Notes: generated from the letters alone by a model not told the origin. A DNA stretch of 64,000 nt from Myxosarcina sp. GI1 (GCF_000756305.1 NZ_JRFE01000024.1:355621-419620); one strand, 5' to 3'; positions 1 to 8,867 are shown, counted from the first letter of the stretch. A program made the numbers and translations.

Positions 1-258
1 TAAAAGTAAAATTTCTACAGTCGCACCAGTGGATTTATAACCATACAAGCGAGCGGGAATAACGCGGGTATTGTTAAAAACCAACAAATCTCCTGGTAAG
101 AGGCAGTGTGGAAGCTGGCGAAAAATGCAGTGAATATGCTCGTTAGGGGAATTCACTACTAATAATCGCGAACTATCTCTTGGTATAGCAGGATTTTGAG
201 CAATCGAACTAGAAGGTAGCTGATAATTGTAGCTAGAGAGTAAAAAATCCTCATTCAT
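1..258 (-). CDS. queA: S-adenosylmethionine:tRNA ribosyltransferase-isomerase, N-terminal part
   Basis: The gene runs off the left edge; the first 86 codons are read from an ATG at 258. The translation starts MNEDFLLSSYNYQLP and contains LVFNNTRVIPARLYG, the conserved N-terminal QueA signature. QueA transfers and isomerises the ribosyl group of S-adenosylmethionine onto 7-aminomethyl-7-deazaguanine of tRNA, the penultimate step of queuosine synthesis in the cytoplasm. No frame break is visible in the part present. The gene is divergent from the next one, with about 150 bp between them. The call rests on motif recognition and is firm. Confidence 0.93.
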   Translation of the reverse strand, partial: MNEDFLLSSYNYQLPSSSIAQNPAIPRDSSRLLVVNSPNEHIHCIFRQLPHCLLPGDLLVFNNTRVIPARLYGYKSTGATVEILLL

Positions 259-407
259 ACTAAGTTGGTCGTACACTATAAACCCTGGGATTTGGGTAAT
301 TTCCCCTAGATTAAATTTAAAAGATCGGGTGCTTTTCCCCAAGCAGAAGTTGGCTATTGTTTGTCAGAATATAAAGTATATCTGAAGATTCCAAGACAAG
401 ATTTTTA

Positions 408-797
408 ATGGACTATCTTTATTTTTTAACTAATGCCAGCGCAACGTTAAGAGCAATAGATTATTTGCGCTCGATGAAGCATGCAGCCAAAGCTTCAATT
501 ACGGTAATTCATCAAATTGACGGCTGGATCGTCAAGGTTCGGTTTCCCCAGCCCCTCACGCCCTTACATCATGGTAATTTTCGAGCTTTTATGAATGAAC
601 TGGGCATAGCTTACCAACCTGAAATGCGTTTGAAAATGGTCTTTTGGAGTTTAGAAACAGGACAATCACCCGTAGAGGTTATGCGACGCTATCAAGTGGC
701 AATTGTCGCTCACGGCGAACCCGACATTAAAGAAATAGAAGCTTTTCGCCAACAGTTTACTAGGGGTCTGGGGTATTGTCCAGAAACTCTAGCCTAA
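408..797 (+). CDS. Conserved hypothetical protein, 129 aa
   Basis: Soluble protein of 129 residues starting MDYLYFLTNASATLRA. It has no signal peptide or membrane segment and a mixed alpha/beta composition. I do not recognise a domain. It looks like a genuine cyanobacterial protein: the composition is balanced, the frame is uninterrupted, and it occupies the space divergent from queA. The ATG at 408 follows an A-rich stretch without a strong Shine-Dalgarno sequence, which is common in cyanobacteria. No function is proposed. Confidence 0.6.
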   Translation: MDYLYFLTNASATLRAIDYLRSMKHAAKASITVIHQIDGWIVKVRFPQPLTPLHHGNFRAFMNELGIAYQPEMRLKMVFWSLETGQSPVEVMRRYQVAIVAHGEPDIKEIEAFRQQFTRGLGYCPETLA

Positions 798-1045
798 CTC
801 CAACTGTTAGTTTTATACGCCCCGTCTTAACACTTCTTGTTTGAGAGTTTCAGCTTTGTATAAATAGTTGCTAAGAATTAGGAAAATAGAGATTTAGGGA
901 CAATCCCCTATCTAAAATTCGGGATTTTGGGATTTAGAGAAGTAGAGGCATTCCTCAATTCCTCATTCCCCATTTCCACGATCGCCGAGTGACCCCTATG
1001 ACCGAATAATGAACTTGTCAAACGAGAAGTATTGCGCCCCGTCTC

Positions 1046-1357
1046 TCAGTAATTTTCCGAAAATAGCAAAACCAGAGCGATCGCACCAGCTACCAGCATA
1101 ATTCCTGCAGGCATAAATTTTTTAGTTTTTACCAAACGAACGGCAAATACGACTATTAATAGTAGAGTTATAATTTGAGCTAGAATTAAGCCAAAACCTA
1201 TATCTTGAAACTGCAACCAAGCGGCTATTAGCAACAGAATACCGCTCAAACAGCCAGAAATAAGCGAAGCTTTACTTTTAGCTTGCATATAACCTACAAT
1301 GCCGCCACAAAAAGTAAGCAATCCATAGGCGATCGCTGCAAATACGGACAAGTTCAT
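1046..1357 (-). CDS. TMEM14 family small membrane protein
   Basis: A 103-residue, very hydrophobic protein with about four predicted membrane segments. Glycine-rich helices appear near residues 5-25, 30-50, 53-72 and 82-100. GGIVGYMQAKSKASLISG and the overall length match the TMEM14/UPF0136 family, which is widespread in cyanobacteria and chloroplasts. Plastid relatives have been linked to fatty-acid export; for this bacterial protein the role is unknown. It lies 39 bp downstream of the KaiB-domain gene on the same strand and may be cotranscribed with it. Confidence 0.8.
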   Translation of the reverse strand: MNLSVFAAIAYGLLTFCGGIVGYMQAKSKASLISGCLSGILLLIAAWLQFQDIGFGLILAQIITLLLIVVFAVRLVKTKKFMPAGIMLVAGAIALVLLFSENY

Positions 1358-1396
1358 TTTATTTTAGTGGTTACTGTAAACTACTTGCCCAATATA

Positions 1397-2182
1397 TTAA
1401 CTGGAAATAATTTGTAAAACTTGCTGAATATTATTTAATTCGCCAACTATACGTTTAACTGGTTGGGGAAATACTCTAATTAATGTAGGTGTTATTATTA
1501 CCCGCTCTTTTCTACCTCTTTCGGGATGTTTATCGATATCGATTACTTTGAGGGTATAGGGAGTGGTAAGACCCCGTTCTAAAAGTTGATGGATGTGTGC
1601 CAGAGTTTTTTCGGTATGGCGATCGCTACTGGAAATAAATAGTCGTAACACATATTCACCTTGAGTGGTTTGGGAGGTTGTCAAAGACTTCGATCCCGCT
1701 AGAGTATCTGATTCTTGTAAGTTTTCCGTTACTGTGGAGCGATCGCCAGATGGATCTAAACGAACGATTAAATCTCGTTCTTCCCAAAGCTGGGGAAATT
1801 GCTGGCGGTAAGTTTCCAAAATTGCGCGACTACAATATTCTTCTTGCCAGGAAATAATTTTCCATTTTACAGGTTCCTCCAGTCCAAATACGGTGTTCAG
1901 CAAGGGTATATAGCGTTTTACAGCAGGATATGTTTCGGCAACAACTTGTAGCTGTTGGCTGTGGCGATCGCGCCAGCAATCTACCGTAGCAGTGTATCCA
2001 GGCACTAAAAAATGAGGGGTTTCGGACAAACCCCAAATTTCTTGTAAGCCCGAACATAAATGAATATGCCAACGCGATCGCCGCTCGGCATCTATGCCAT
2101 AGATTAAATCCCCTCCTGGTGTAAAAAGAGCTATACCTTTAAAGGTGTCTGGTAAAGAGGGTGGCTCGGTCGATTTTGGCAA
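1397..2182 (-). CDS. KaiB-domain protein with a cyanobacterial N-terminal extension
   Basis: 261 residues in two parts. Residues 177-260 read like KaiB: YVLRLFISSSDRHTEKTL, then TLKVIDIDKHPE, then IITPTLIRVFPQPVKRIVGEL, which is the same order as KaiB's thioredoxin-like fold. Residues 1-140 form a separate module with LIYGIDAERRSRWHIHLC that I do not recognise as a named domain; 140-176 is a polar linker. Free KaiB is about 100 residues, so this is a long fusion variant. In the clock, KaiB binds KaiC, and SasA carries a KaiB-like domain. Whether this protein touches the clock is inference. No kaiA or kaiC is nearby. Confidence 0.78.
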   Translation of the reverse strand: MPKSTEPPSLPDTFKGIALFTPGGDLIYGIDAERRSRWHIHLCSGLQEIWGLSETPHFLVPGYTATVDCWRDRHSQQLQVVAETYPAVKRYIPLLNTVFGLEEPVKWKIISWQEEYCSRAILETYRQQFPQLWEERDLIVRLDPSGDRSTVTENLQESDTLAGSKSLTTSQTTQGEYVLRLFISSSDRHTEKTLAHIHQLLERGLTTPYTLKVIDIDKHPERGRKERVIITPTLIRVFPQPVKRIVGELNNIQQVLQIISS

Positions 2183-2273
2183 TGTATTAATAACTTGACT
2201 ATCAGGATAATTTATTGTTTGAGGACACTATTGCTATAGGCGATCGCTTTTTTTGTGCCTAATGCCCAACTTA

Positions 2274-3503
2274 CTAAAACCTACCACGCAACATCATTGC
2301 CATTTCATTAGGTGTGGGCGATTGTGTTAGAGCGGTTTCTTCTGTAATTCTACCATCTTCATAGAGTGCAAACAGCGATTGATTGGTAGTAATCATGCCG
2401 TCATATTCGCCATTTTGCATCAAACTGTGAATCTCGTCATACTTACCTTGTTTGATGTAGTCTTTAACTGTTTCGGTGTTGACCAAAATATCGTGATATG
2501 CAGCTCGCTTGCCATCTGTAGTGCGGCATAAACCTTGAGCGATAATTGCCACCAGAGATTCTGAGATAGCTACCCGCATGGCATCTTGTTCTTCGGCACT
2601 ATAAAGGGTCAAAATCCGCTCGATAGTTTTAATTGCGCTATTGGTGTGCAAGGTTCCCATTACTAAGTGACCCGTTTGAGCCGCTTTTAAAGCAGTGTTA
2701 ACAGTACCGCGATCGCGCATCTCACCAATTAAAATTATGTCAGGATCTTCCCTTAATGCTGCTTTGAGGGCATTATCAAACTGCAAGGTATTAATCCCTA
2801 CCTCCCTTTGTTTGATTAGAGAGCGACGGCTTTGGTGGACGAACTCAATGGGGTCTTCAATGGTAATAATATGCTTGGCGTGTTCTTTGTTGATGTAGTC
2901 TACCATCGCCGCCATAGTAGTAGACTTACCCGAACCAGTAGGACCCGTTACCAAAATCAATCCTTTGTGAGCATCGGCAATATCCTTAAATACTGGCGAC
3001 ATTCCCAATTCTTCCATAGTTAATATTTTTAAAGGAATCAAACGCATGACTAAGGCAGGACCTAAAAGACTATCGAAGATATTAATTCGCACGCGAGCAA
3101 AATCATACTGAGTTGCGCCATCAAATTCTAGATCTCGTTTAAACTGGTTTACTTCTTTATCAGTTAGCACTTCATATAGCCAACTCATAAAGGTATTGAG
3201 ATCGGTTTTAGAATATTCGGTCAATTCCATTTCGCCGCGATCGCGAAATCTTGGTACTTCGCCTACTCCCAAATGAATATCTGAAAATCCCGATTTAAAT
3301 GCAGTTTTGATGATGGTTTCTAATGATGGTTGCCCCGAAGAACGTTGAGGACGATTGGGTTGGGCAACTGTCTTGGAAGTAGGTAGACGATCTGGAATTG
3401 GTTTGGTTGTCGAGACAGTTTTGGCAGCTGAATTGTTGTTTTTGTTGTTGCTTAAATTTTTTGGTGGTGGTGGTAGTGGCGGTAAACCAGGTTTTTGATT
3501 CAT
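2274..3503 (-). CDS. Type IV pilus PilT-family ATPase with proline-rich N terminus
   Basis: 409 residues, a hexameric secretion ATPase of the PilT/PilU class that would power pilus retraction at the inner membrane. Visible motifs are Walker A GPTGSGKST (187-195), Asp box ITIEDPIEF (213-221), Walker B DPDIILIGEMRD (253-264) and His box GHLVMGTLHT (278-287). About 60 N-terminal residues are low complexity, rich in Pro, Asn and Lys, and are absent from the standard PilT of about 345-370 residues; this resembles the second cyanobacterial PilT paralogue (PilT2). No other pilus gene is in the window. Confidence 0.93.
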   Translation of the reverse strand: MNQKPGLPPLPPPPKNLSNNKNNNSAAKTVSTTKPIPDRLPTSKTVAQPNRPQRSSGQPSLETIIKTAFKSGFSDIHLGVGEVPRFRDRGEMELTEYSKTDLNTFMSWLYEVLTDKEVNQFKRDLEFDGATQYDFARVRINIFDSLLGPALVMRLIPLKILTMEELGMSPVFKDIADAHKGLILVTGPTGSGKSTTMAAMVDYINKEHAKHIITIEDPIEFVHQSRRSLIKQREVGINTLQFDNALKAALREDPDIILIGEMRDRGTVNTALKAAQTGHLVMGTLHTNSAIKTIERILTLYSAEEQDAMRVAISESLVAIIAQGLCRTTDGKRAAYHDILVNTETVKDYIKQGKYDEIHSLMQNGEYDGMITTNQSLFALYEDGRITEETALTQSPTPNEMAMMLRGRF

Positions 3504-4150
3504 TTTACCGATCTATATAAAAAATTAACTTGTTACTGTTACTAAAGTTCCCAAAGTTATTAAAGTTGTTAACAGTAAAAAATAATTTATCTTTTAAATA
3601 CAATCGCTTCGATCTGTTATTTGTCGCTAACTTGAGTGCAATCGCTTAAAAAAAAACACTCAACTAAAATTGCCTAGAGGTTGTTGTGATTTACGTAGTT
3701 ATTCTAATCTTTTATAGGAATGCAATTATAAATTTTATCTGGGGTATATAGCTCTTTGCTGTGGCGAGCGATATAGATCCTAAGATAGATAAGCCTGATT
3801 TACTATTAAAAAAAAATAAAGATTTTGACATTGTATTTTTTTATCTCGCTGCCTAGTTCGAGAGAACAAACACATTTGCTTCATCTTTGGAGTCAACCGA
3901 TTATTTTCAAAACAAATTCAATTCGACTACAAAATAATGGTTGCTATAGTTTGTTATGAAACGCAGATTAACGTTGACTATGGATATAATAAAATGACTA
4001 TTAAAGAAAGAAATGACGTAAAACTAATAGGGATCGCTGTTTATGTGTTCATGTCGATAGTTTAAGAAGAATATAAAAATTTGTAAAAATCTTCTCAAAA
4101 AACTACAGTTATTTAAATTGTTTTTATATACTTACTTTATAAAGAAGCAG
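3504..4150. other. A+T-rich intergenic region, 650 bp
   Basis: The region lies between the divergent PilT-type gene and the membrane protein at 4213. A TATAAT at 3985-3990 precedes a 23-codon hydrophobic mini-ORF (3994-4065, MTIKERNDVKLIG...). A terminator-like hairpin follows at 4151. A short transcript is therefore possible, but nothing else supports it. Confidence 0.3.
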
Positions 4151-4178
4151 TCGAGCATGTAACTTAGCTCGATTTTTT
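4151..4178 (+). terminator. Terminator-like hairpin upstream of the 4213 gene
   Basis: TCGAGC (4151-4156) and GCTCGA (4167-4172) form a perfect 6-bp stem with a 10-nt loop, followed directly by six T. It lies only 35 bp upstream of the downstream ATG, and no recognised + strand gene precedes it. It may be a leader attenuator or the end of a small RNA. Confidence 0.5.
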
Positions 4179-4212
4179 CCTTTAATTGTTGTTGTTTATC
4201 CCCGTAAAAATA

Positions 4213-4578
4213 ATGGAATTTGTACGAAAGAACAGTTATTTGACCTTTATTAAAAGCTTCTTAATCTGGAGTTTTACCCTAACAGTTTGTTTGTTGGTAG
4301 TAGGGTTTCCAGTAGGAGCTTTAGTAGCTACAGTTGGTATTTTGGCGGCGATTATCTTGCAAACAGTTTTTCCTACTAGTGCAGTTTTACTCGTCACAGG
4401 CAGCATTCTGGCAATTAATCTTTCGGTAGTAGTTTTGGGTGCGGCAATACTATCTATTAAAGGTATTCATCCTGAAGAAGTAAGCTGGTTGAATTGGCTG
4501 CATGGCAACGAGAAGTTAAACCCCGCCTCTATTTATGCTTCTTGTCCTCTAACTTGTCAGCTTGAAACTACTAAATAA
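4213..4578 (+). CDS. Small hypothetical membrane protein
   Basis: 121 residues from the ATG at 4213; the frame also opens at a TTG at 4186, but that would overlap the leader just after the hairpin. Two to three hydrophobic segments are visible: residues about 14-36, 38-62 and 64-82 of the ATG form. A polar C-terminal tail contains two Cys. I do not recognise the family. A good terminator follows about 110 nt after the stop, supporting a single-gene transcript. Confidence 0.55.
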   Translation: MEFVRKNSYLTFIKSFLIWSFTLTVCLLVVGFPVGALVATVGILAAIILQTVFPTSAVLLVTGSILAINLSVVVLGAAILSIKGIHPEEVSWLNWLHGNEKLNPASIYASCPLTCQLETTK

Positions 4579-4688
4579 ATCGATTTTGAATAATAAGCTC
4601 TAGAAATATAATATTTCTTGTTTAAAATATTCCGCAAATGCCAAAAGAAATAAACCTCGATTTTTCAGAATTTAGGTAATGGTATAAC

Positions 4689-4713
4689 ACTCAGCTTTAG
4701 CTGAGTTTTTTTT
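4689..4713 (+). terminator. Rho-independent terminator
   Basis: ACTCAGC (4689-4695), loop TTTA, GCTGAGT (4700-4706), then a run of T. The perfect 7-bp stem ends the transcript of the 4213-4578 membrane protein gene. Confidence 0.85.
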
Positions 4714-4927
4714 GTCTAGTTGCTGTTGCTAAAATCCTTATTGGTGTAAAGGAACGAATTCGGTAGATGATTGGGTTGGCAGTTTATAACTTAATTAATT
4801 TGCTATTGTTATACTGGTCGAACAAAAACTGTATATTTAACTGCTTAACGTTGCGATTTCCGTCAGGCTAGAGCGCGATCGCTCGTACTTAGCTTATATC
4901 GCTGCTCTATTTACAATAATAAAGTGA

Positions 4928-6049
4928 ATGACCAAACTTTTTTCTGCTTGCGTAATCTTGGGAACTCGCCCAGAGGCGATTAAACTCGCACCAGTAATTC
5001 AGCAACTTAATGCTGCTAGCAAAATTAAAACCCATTTAATTTTGACAGGGCAACATAAGGAAATGGTAGATAGAGTTATGCAGTTATTTGAGTTACGAGC
5101 CGATCGCAACTTAGAAATTATGTTACCCAAGCAAACTCTAACTGATATTACCTGTAATAGTTTGCAGGGTTTAGAGACAGTATTTAAAGAGATCGAACCT
5201 CATTTAGTTTTTGTTCAGGGAGACACTACTACCGCTTTTGCTGCTGCTTTAGCCGCATTTTATCGGCAAATTCCTGTAGCTCATGTTGAAGCTGGTTTGC
5301 GTACGAATAATCTGTTCGATCCCTATCCAGAAGAAGCCAATCGCCGTTTAATTTCTCAACTAGCTCAACTTCATTTTGCTCCTACAGAATTGGCGGTCAA
5401 AAATCTTAAAGCTGCGGGAGTGACGGGCGAAATTCACCATACGGGCAATACTGTAATTGATACTCTCCTAGCCGTTGCTAAAAAGCAGCCAGTATGCGAG
5501 ATCGATGGTCTTAACTGGCAGAAATATCGAGTTCTTTTAGCAACAGTCCATCGTAGAGAAAATTGGGGAAAACCGTTAAAAAACATTTTGCAAGGATTTA
5601 AGGCAGTATTAGACCATTTTCCAGATACCGCATTGCTTCTACCTTTACATCGTAATCCCACAGTTAGAGAACCGATTACCGCTGCTTTAGCCAGTCATCC
5701 CCGCGTATTTCTGACCGAACCACTAGATTACACTCAGTTAGTTGGTGCGATCGCTCAATGTCATTTATTACTGACCGATTCTGGAGGTTTACAAGAAGAA
5801 GCTCCTAGTTTGGGTAAACCCGTGTTAGTCTTACGAGAAACTACCGAGCGACCAGAAGCGGTTGATGCAGGCACTGCCAAACTAGTTGGTACTAATCCCG
5901 AACAAATTTTAGAAGTTACCAGTAAACTACTAACTTCTGAGGCTGCCTATCAGGAAATGGCAACCGCCATCAATCCTTTTGGCGATGGTCGTGCTTCAGA
6001 AAGAATTGTGCGGATTAGTAGCGATTATTTAACCAGTAAGTTTAAATAA
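4928..6049 (+). CDS. wecB: UDP-N-acetylglucosamine 2-epimerase (non-hydrolysing)
   Basis: 373 residues, matching the usual length. The protein opens with a Rossmann-type segment VILGTRPEAIKLAPVI. GQHKEMVDRVMQLF, QGDTTTAFAAALAAFY, HVEAGLRTNNLFDPYPEE and TVHRRENWGKPL are family signatures, as is DSGGLQEEAPSLGKPVLVLR near residue 285, which holds the UDP-binding loop. It interconverts UDP-GlcNAc and UDP-ManNAc in the cytoplasm for surface polysaccharide synthesis. The ATG at 4928 gives the expected N terminus. It is convergent with the hydroxylase-like gene, with a GC-rich repeat between their ends. Confidence 0.95.
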   Translation: MTKLFSACVILGTRPEAIKLAPVIQQLNAASKIKTHLILTGQHKEMVDRVMQLFELRADRNLEIMLPKQTLTDITCNSLQGLETVFKEIEPHLVFVQGDTTTAFAAALAAFYRQIPVAHVEAGLRTNNLFDPYPEEANRRLISQLAQLHFAPTELAVKNLKAAGVTGEIHHTGNTVIDTLLAVAKKQPVCEIDGLNWQKYRVLLATVHRRENWGKPLKNILQGFKAVLDHFPDTALLLPLHRNPTVREPITAALASHPRVFLTEPLDYTQLVGAIAQCHLLLTDSGGLQEEAPSLGKPVLVLRETTERPEAVDAGTAKLVGTNPEQILEVTSKLLTSEAAYQEMATAINPFGDGRASERIVRISSDYLTSKFK

Positions 6050-6061
6050 TTGCCGTACAGA

Positions 6062-6180
6062 TAAGCGGTGCGACCCACAAAGGTTATCGCCGTAACTTGA
6101 GGCGGTAGCCTCTGCGCCTCCTACGTCGCGACCTCTAGCGATAGCCAGTGCGGAACGCGCACCAAGAAGGCATTCCTTCC
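6062..6180. repeat. GC-rich dispersed repeat between convergent genes
   Basis: A block much richer in G+C than its surroundings with many short palindromic words. GCGGTGCGACCC at its left and GGAACGCGCAC at its right both recur, inverted and in reversed order, at 23331-23381. It looks like one copy of a cyanobacterial dispersed repeat and codes for nothing convincing. Confidence 0.5.
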
Positions 6181-6195
6181 TACATTCTACTTTTT

Positions 6196-6996
6196 TTAGC
6201 GGTCGTACAATTGTTTTAAACGTTCGTTCCACTGTTTCTGATTGTTAACGGCATCTTTAACAAAAGGAGAAACAGCAATAATTTTTAGTAAAAGATTATT
6301 TACTAAAGACAAAGGGAAACGTAGAGGACGTACGACATCTAAAAACAATACTACTCTGATGCCATCGGTTTCGTTCCATGCTTCGTGAAGAAAAGAATCA
6401 TCGAAAATCATTGCTTTTCCTTCTTCCCAATATCTGATTTCGTCCGCAACCCGAAGACGACATTTTTCCTTTGGTTCGGGAATTTTCAAACCTAGTAGAC
6501 AGCGAACCACTCCTTTATAGGGACCCCTATGTTCGGGAATATGCTTCCCTGGCAGCAAAATCGAGAAAAAAGCCGTTTTCATTCCTGGAATTTGTTCGAT
6601 TAAACGTGTAGTTTCAGGACAACGATGACAGTTTTCTGCTGTTTTAATTCCGTAACCATAGAGAAAATAAGTTTTCCACAAGGAGTCCTTACTTATGTTG
6701 TATGCCTGATCGGGAGAAATATCATGAAAGCTAGGTAGTTGTGCGGCGTGTTTTAAAATCTCATCTAATTCTTGACGAATAACTTGCCAGTTAGCCTCTA
6801 ACTCTTTAGTCCAAGATAACTCTTGGGGGTCGATAAAAGGCGTATTGCTAATTAAAGAATAATTGGGAATTAACTGTTCGTATTTTTGAACTAGCTTAAA
6901 GCCAACATCATAAATTAGCCAATCTCGAATTTTGTTACGCGATAGTAGCGATCGCCAAATATTAGCTAGATAACGTTGCTTTGGTTTACTCCTCAT
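6196..6996 (-). CDS. Aspartyl/asparaginyl beta-hydroxylase domain protein (LpxO-like)
   Basis: 266 residues from the ATG at 6996; GTG and TTG codons just upstream could extend it by three. It carries the Fe(II)/2-oxoglutarate oxygenase fold of the Asp/Asn hydroxylase family: LLPGKHIPEHRGPYKGVV supplies the first metal His and neighbouring Arg, and FDDSFLHEAWN the second His, followed by RVVLFLDVVRP with the conserved Arg. Bacterial members include LpxO-type hydroxylases of acyl chains, while others act on proteins; the substrate here is unknown. No transmembrane segment is obvious. It has no clear operon partner. Confidence 0.85.
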   Translation of the reverse strand: MRSKPKQRYLANIWRSLLSRNKIRDWLIYDVGFKLVQKYEQLIPNYSLISNTPFIDPQELSWTKELEANWQVIRQELDEILKHAAQLPSFHDISPDQAYNISKDSLWKTYFLYGYGIKTAENCHRCPETTRLIEQIPGMKTAFFSILLPGKHIPEHRGPYKGVVRCLLGLKIPEPKEKCRLRVADEIRYWEEGKAMIFDDSFLHEAWNETDGIRVVLFLDVVRPLRFPLSLVNNLLLKIIAVSPFVKDAVNNQKQWNERLKQLYDR

Positions 6997-7074
6997 TGTC
7001 ACCAAAAAGATAGTATTTCAGTGAAGATTTTAGCGCGATCGGCTTCATTATTGGGCTATGTCATCCAGGGGGCA

Positions 7075-7235
7075 TGGCGTTTGCGTTTACGTGCTGTACT
7101 TTGAGCCATTCGGCTCTGTGACTGCCGACTTTCCTTCGGAAAGGCGATGCTATCCAAGGCATGATGTTTCGTCGCCAGTTGATGAGGACGCGAATGCCGT
7201 CCGTGCCGCCCGTCATCCGCTTCGCGCTCGCATCT
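7075..7235. repeat. GC-rich palindrome-rich repeat block
   Basis: Composition shifts sharply to G+C here, with small palindromes such as CCTTCGGAAAGG and the word CCGCTTCGCGCTCGC. It resembles the blocks at 6062, 8135 and 23331 in style. An open frame across it (7058-7258) has the character of chance translation and is not annotated. Confidence 0.35.
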
Positions 7236-7289
7236 TTATCTGTATCGGTGACAAATAAATAATAAGAGTAAATTTATGTTTTACAAGTC

Positions 7290-7350
7290 ATAAATAGCGT
7301 ATGTAAGTATGAAATAACTTCGCTTTTACATACATTAAGCTGCTATTTAT
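7290..7350. repeat. Nested inverted repeat (stem-loop)
   Basis: ATAAATAGC (7290-7298) pairs with GCTATTTAT (7342-7350). Inside it, GTATGTAA (7299-7306) pairs with TTACATAC (7326-7333). The result is a long two-stage hairpin with an asymmetric internal loop. It lies in the gap between the hydroxylase-like gene and the small coiled-coil gene. Confidence 0.5.
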
Positions 7351-7482
7351 ATGTCATCTACAGTAATCCTATTTTATTTATAAACAGTTAAATCTCTGTA
7401 TAGGGAACGAGGAATAGGGAATAGGAAACAAAAATTCCACAATTCACCTAGGATTGCTATATAAATTTATTAATAGATACAG

Positions 7483-7758
7483 TTAAATAAAATAGTAGTT
7501 TAAATTTAATCTAGCTTTACTAATTTTTGCCAATAATCTATCAACAGTAGCTATTTTTTGATTTATTTGTCCCGATAACTGTGAATCTTTATTGTAAGTT
7601 TGCTGGTGGTTTTGCAGCTTGACCAAAGTAGATTTTACGGTAGTTAGTTCTTTTTCTATTTTAATTAATAAAATAATTAATCTAGCTACTTTAATTGTTT
7701 TTTCTTCAGCTACAATTTCTTGCTGAATAGAGGCGATATAGTTATTGATGTTTTCCAT
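7483..7758 (-). CDS. Small helical/coiled-coil hypothetical protein
   Basis: 91 residues, ATG at 7758, starting MENINNYIASIQQEIVAEEK. Almost the whole chain is predicted helical with heptad-like Leu/Ile spacing and many Lys, Glu and Gln, so a coiled coil is likely. It has no signal peptide or membrane segment. I do not recognise a family. The gene is isolated between two long A+T-rich spacers. Confidence is moderate because helical low-complexity frames can arise by chance in A+T-rich DNA. Confidence 0.45.
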   Translation of the reverse strand: MENINNYIASIQQEIVAEEKTIKVARLIILLIKIEKELTTVKSTLVKLQNHQQTYNKDSQLSGQINQKIATVDRLLAKISKARLNLNYYFI

Positions 7759-8399
7759 GAATTTGTAGACAAACTTAAATAGATAGTGTTTTTAGTTATT
7801 TGATTTTCTTAACTTAGTATATCGGGGAATACCTAGAATAGGTATAAAGTTTGGGTAATAGTTGCGGAATTTATGTAAACAATATGTAAATATACAGAAT
7901 ATATCTAAAAACGGGTTTTACAAGGCTTTTAACCCTTTAATACAAAATATTCAGAAGCAGTCAATGTTGTTTATAAATAGCTTTAAACTCTAGTTTTTGT
8001 TGAAATCATTTAAATAATTATACTGAACTTAACCTATGTATAGACAATTTTCTATTTATAGACTAGCTGGTTTTTGGTTAAGAAGAATTACTGCCCTGGT
8101 TAAATATAGTAGTTTGGACTGCTCACACTAAGTAAATTTACGAAGTGAACGCAAGCCCTGTATCGCAGCGCATTCGCAAGGGTGCGACTGACGATAGCGT
8201 AGTCTTTTTCGTTCGCGTTTACGGAGCAGCGTCTTTAAAAATATTAACAATATAAGCTTTAGTTCTAAATTTGACCAACGGTCAAAGCACGCTCTGCCGT
8301 AGAACGACCGAATAATCTCTGACTACAAACATAAAACTAAACTTGCTACAAAAAGCAAAATGGTATACTAAAAAATTACCAGTAAACAGATACTAAACA
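7759..8399. other. Intergenic region upstream of smpB
   Basis: 640 bp with no convincing gene. The left two thirds are A+T-rich and unstructured. A GC-rich repeat-like block lies at about 8135-8236, with words such as AGGGTGCGACTGACG and GTTCGCGTTTACG. The smpB promoter must lie in the last 150 bp; TATACT at 8364-8369 is a possible -10. Confidence 0.4.
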
Positions 8400-8867
8400 A
8401 TGGGAGAGCGACAAACTAATATCAAAATTGTCAGTGACAACCGACAGGCTCGTTATCTTTATGAAATATTAGAAACTTACGAAGCGGGAATTGCTTTAGT
8501 CGGTACGGAAGTAAAATCTATTAGAGCGGGAAAAGTTAATCTTAGAGATGGCTATGCTTTTATTCGTCAAGGGGAAGCTTGGTTATCAAACGTTCATATA
8601 TCTCCCTACAAGGCGGGTGGAGAGCATTTTAACCACGAACCCCGTCGTGTTCGCAAATTACTATTACATCGGCGCGAAATTAACAAACTGATCGGACAGG
8701 TAGAACAACAGGGATTAACTTTAGTTCCTTTAAAGATGTATTTTAAGAAAGGACGAGTCAAAGTTAGTATCGGTTTGGCTAAAGGTAAAAAACTATACGA
8801 CAAGAGAGAAACAATCAAACGTCGTCAAGATGAGAGAGAAATGGCAAGAGCGGTGAAAAAATACTAA
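8400..8867 (+). CDS. smpB: SsrA-binding protein SmpB
   Basis: 155 residues, the standard length. SmpB binds tmRNA and delivers it to stalled ribosomes in trans-translation. Signatures are IVSDNRQARYLYEILETYEAGI at the start, VGTEVKSIRAGKVNLRDGY, a beta-barrel core, and the basic C-terminal tail GLAKGKKLYDKRETIKRR. The ATG at 8400 fits. The last 4 bp overlap the end of the convergent IctB-family gene, so the two transcripts must overlap. tmRNA itself was not found in the window. Confidence 0.97.
   Translation: MGERQTNIKIVSDNRQARYLYEILETYEAGIALVGTEVKSIRAGKVNLRDGYAFIRQGEAWLSNVHISPYKAGGEHFNHEPRRVRKLLLHRREINKLIGQVEQQGLTLVPLKMYFKKGRVKVSIGLAKGKKLYDKRETIKRRQDEREMARAVKKY

Noticed and set aside
7058-7258. 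66-codon frame in the GC-rich repeat block
   Set aside because: The translation is Arg/Cys/Pro-rich, as expected for chance reading of repeat DNA.
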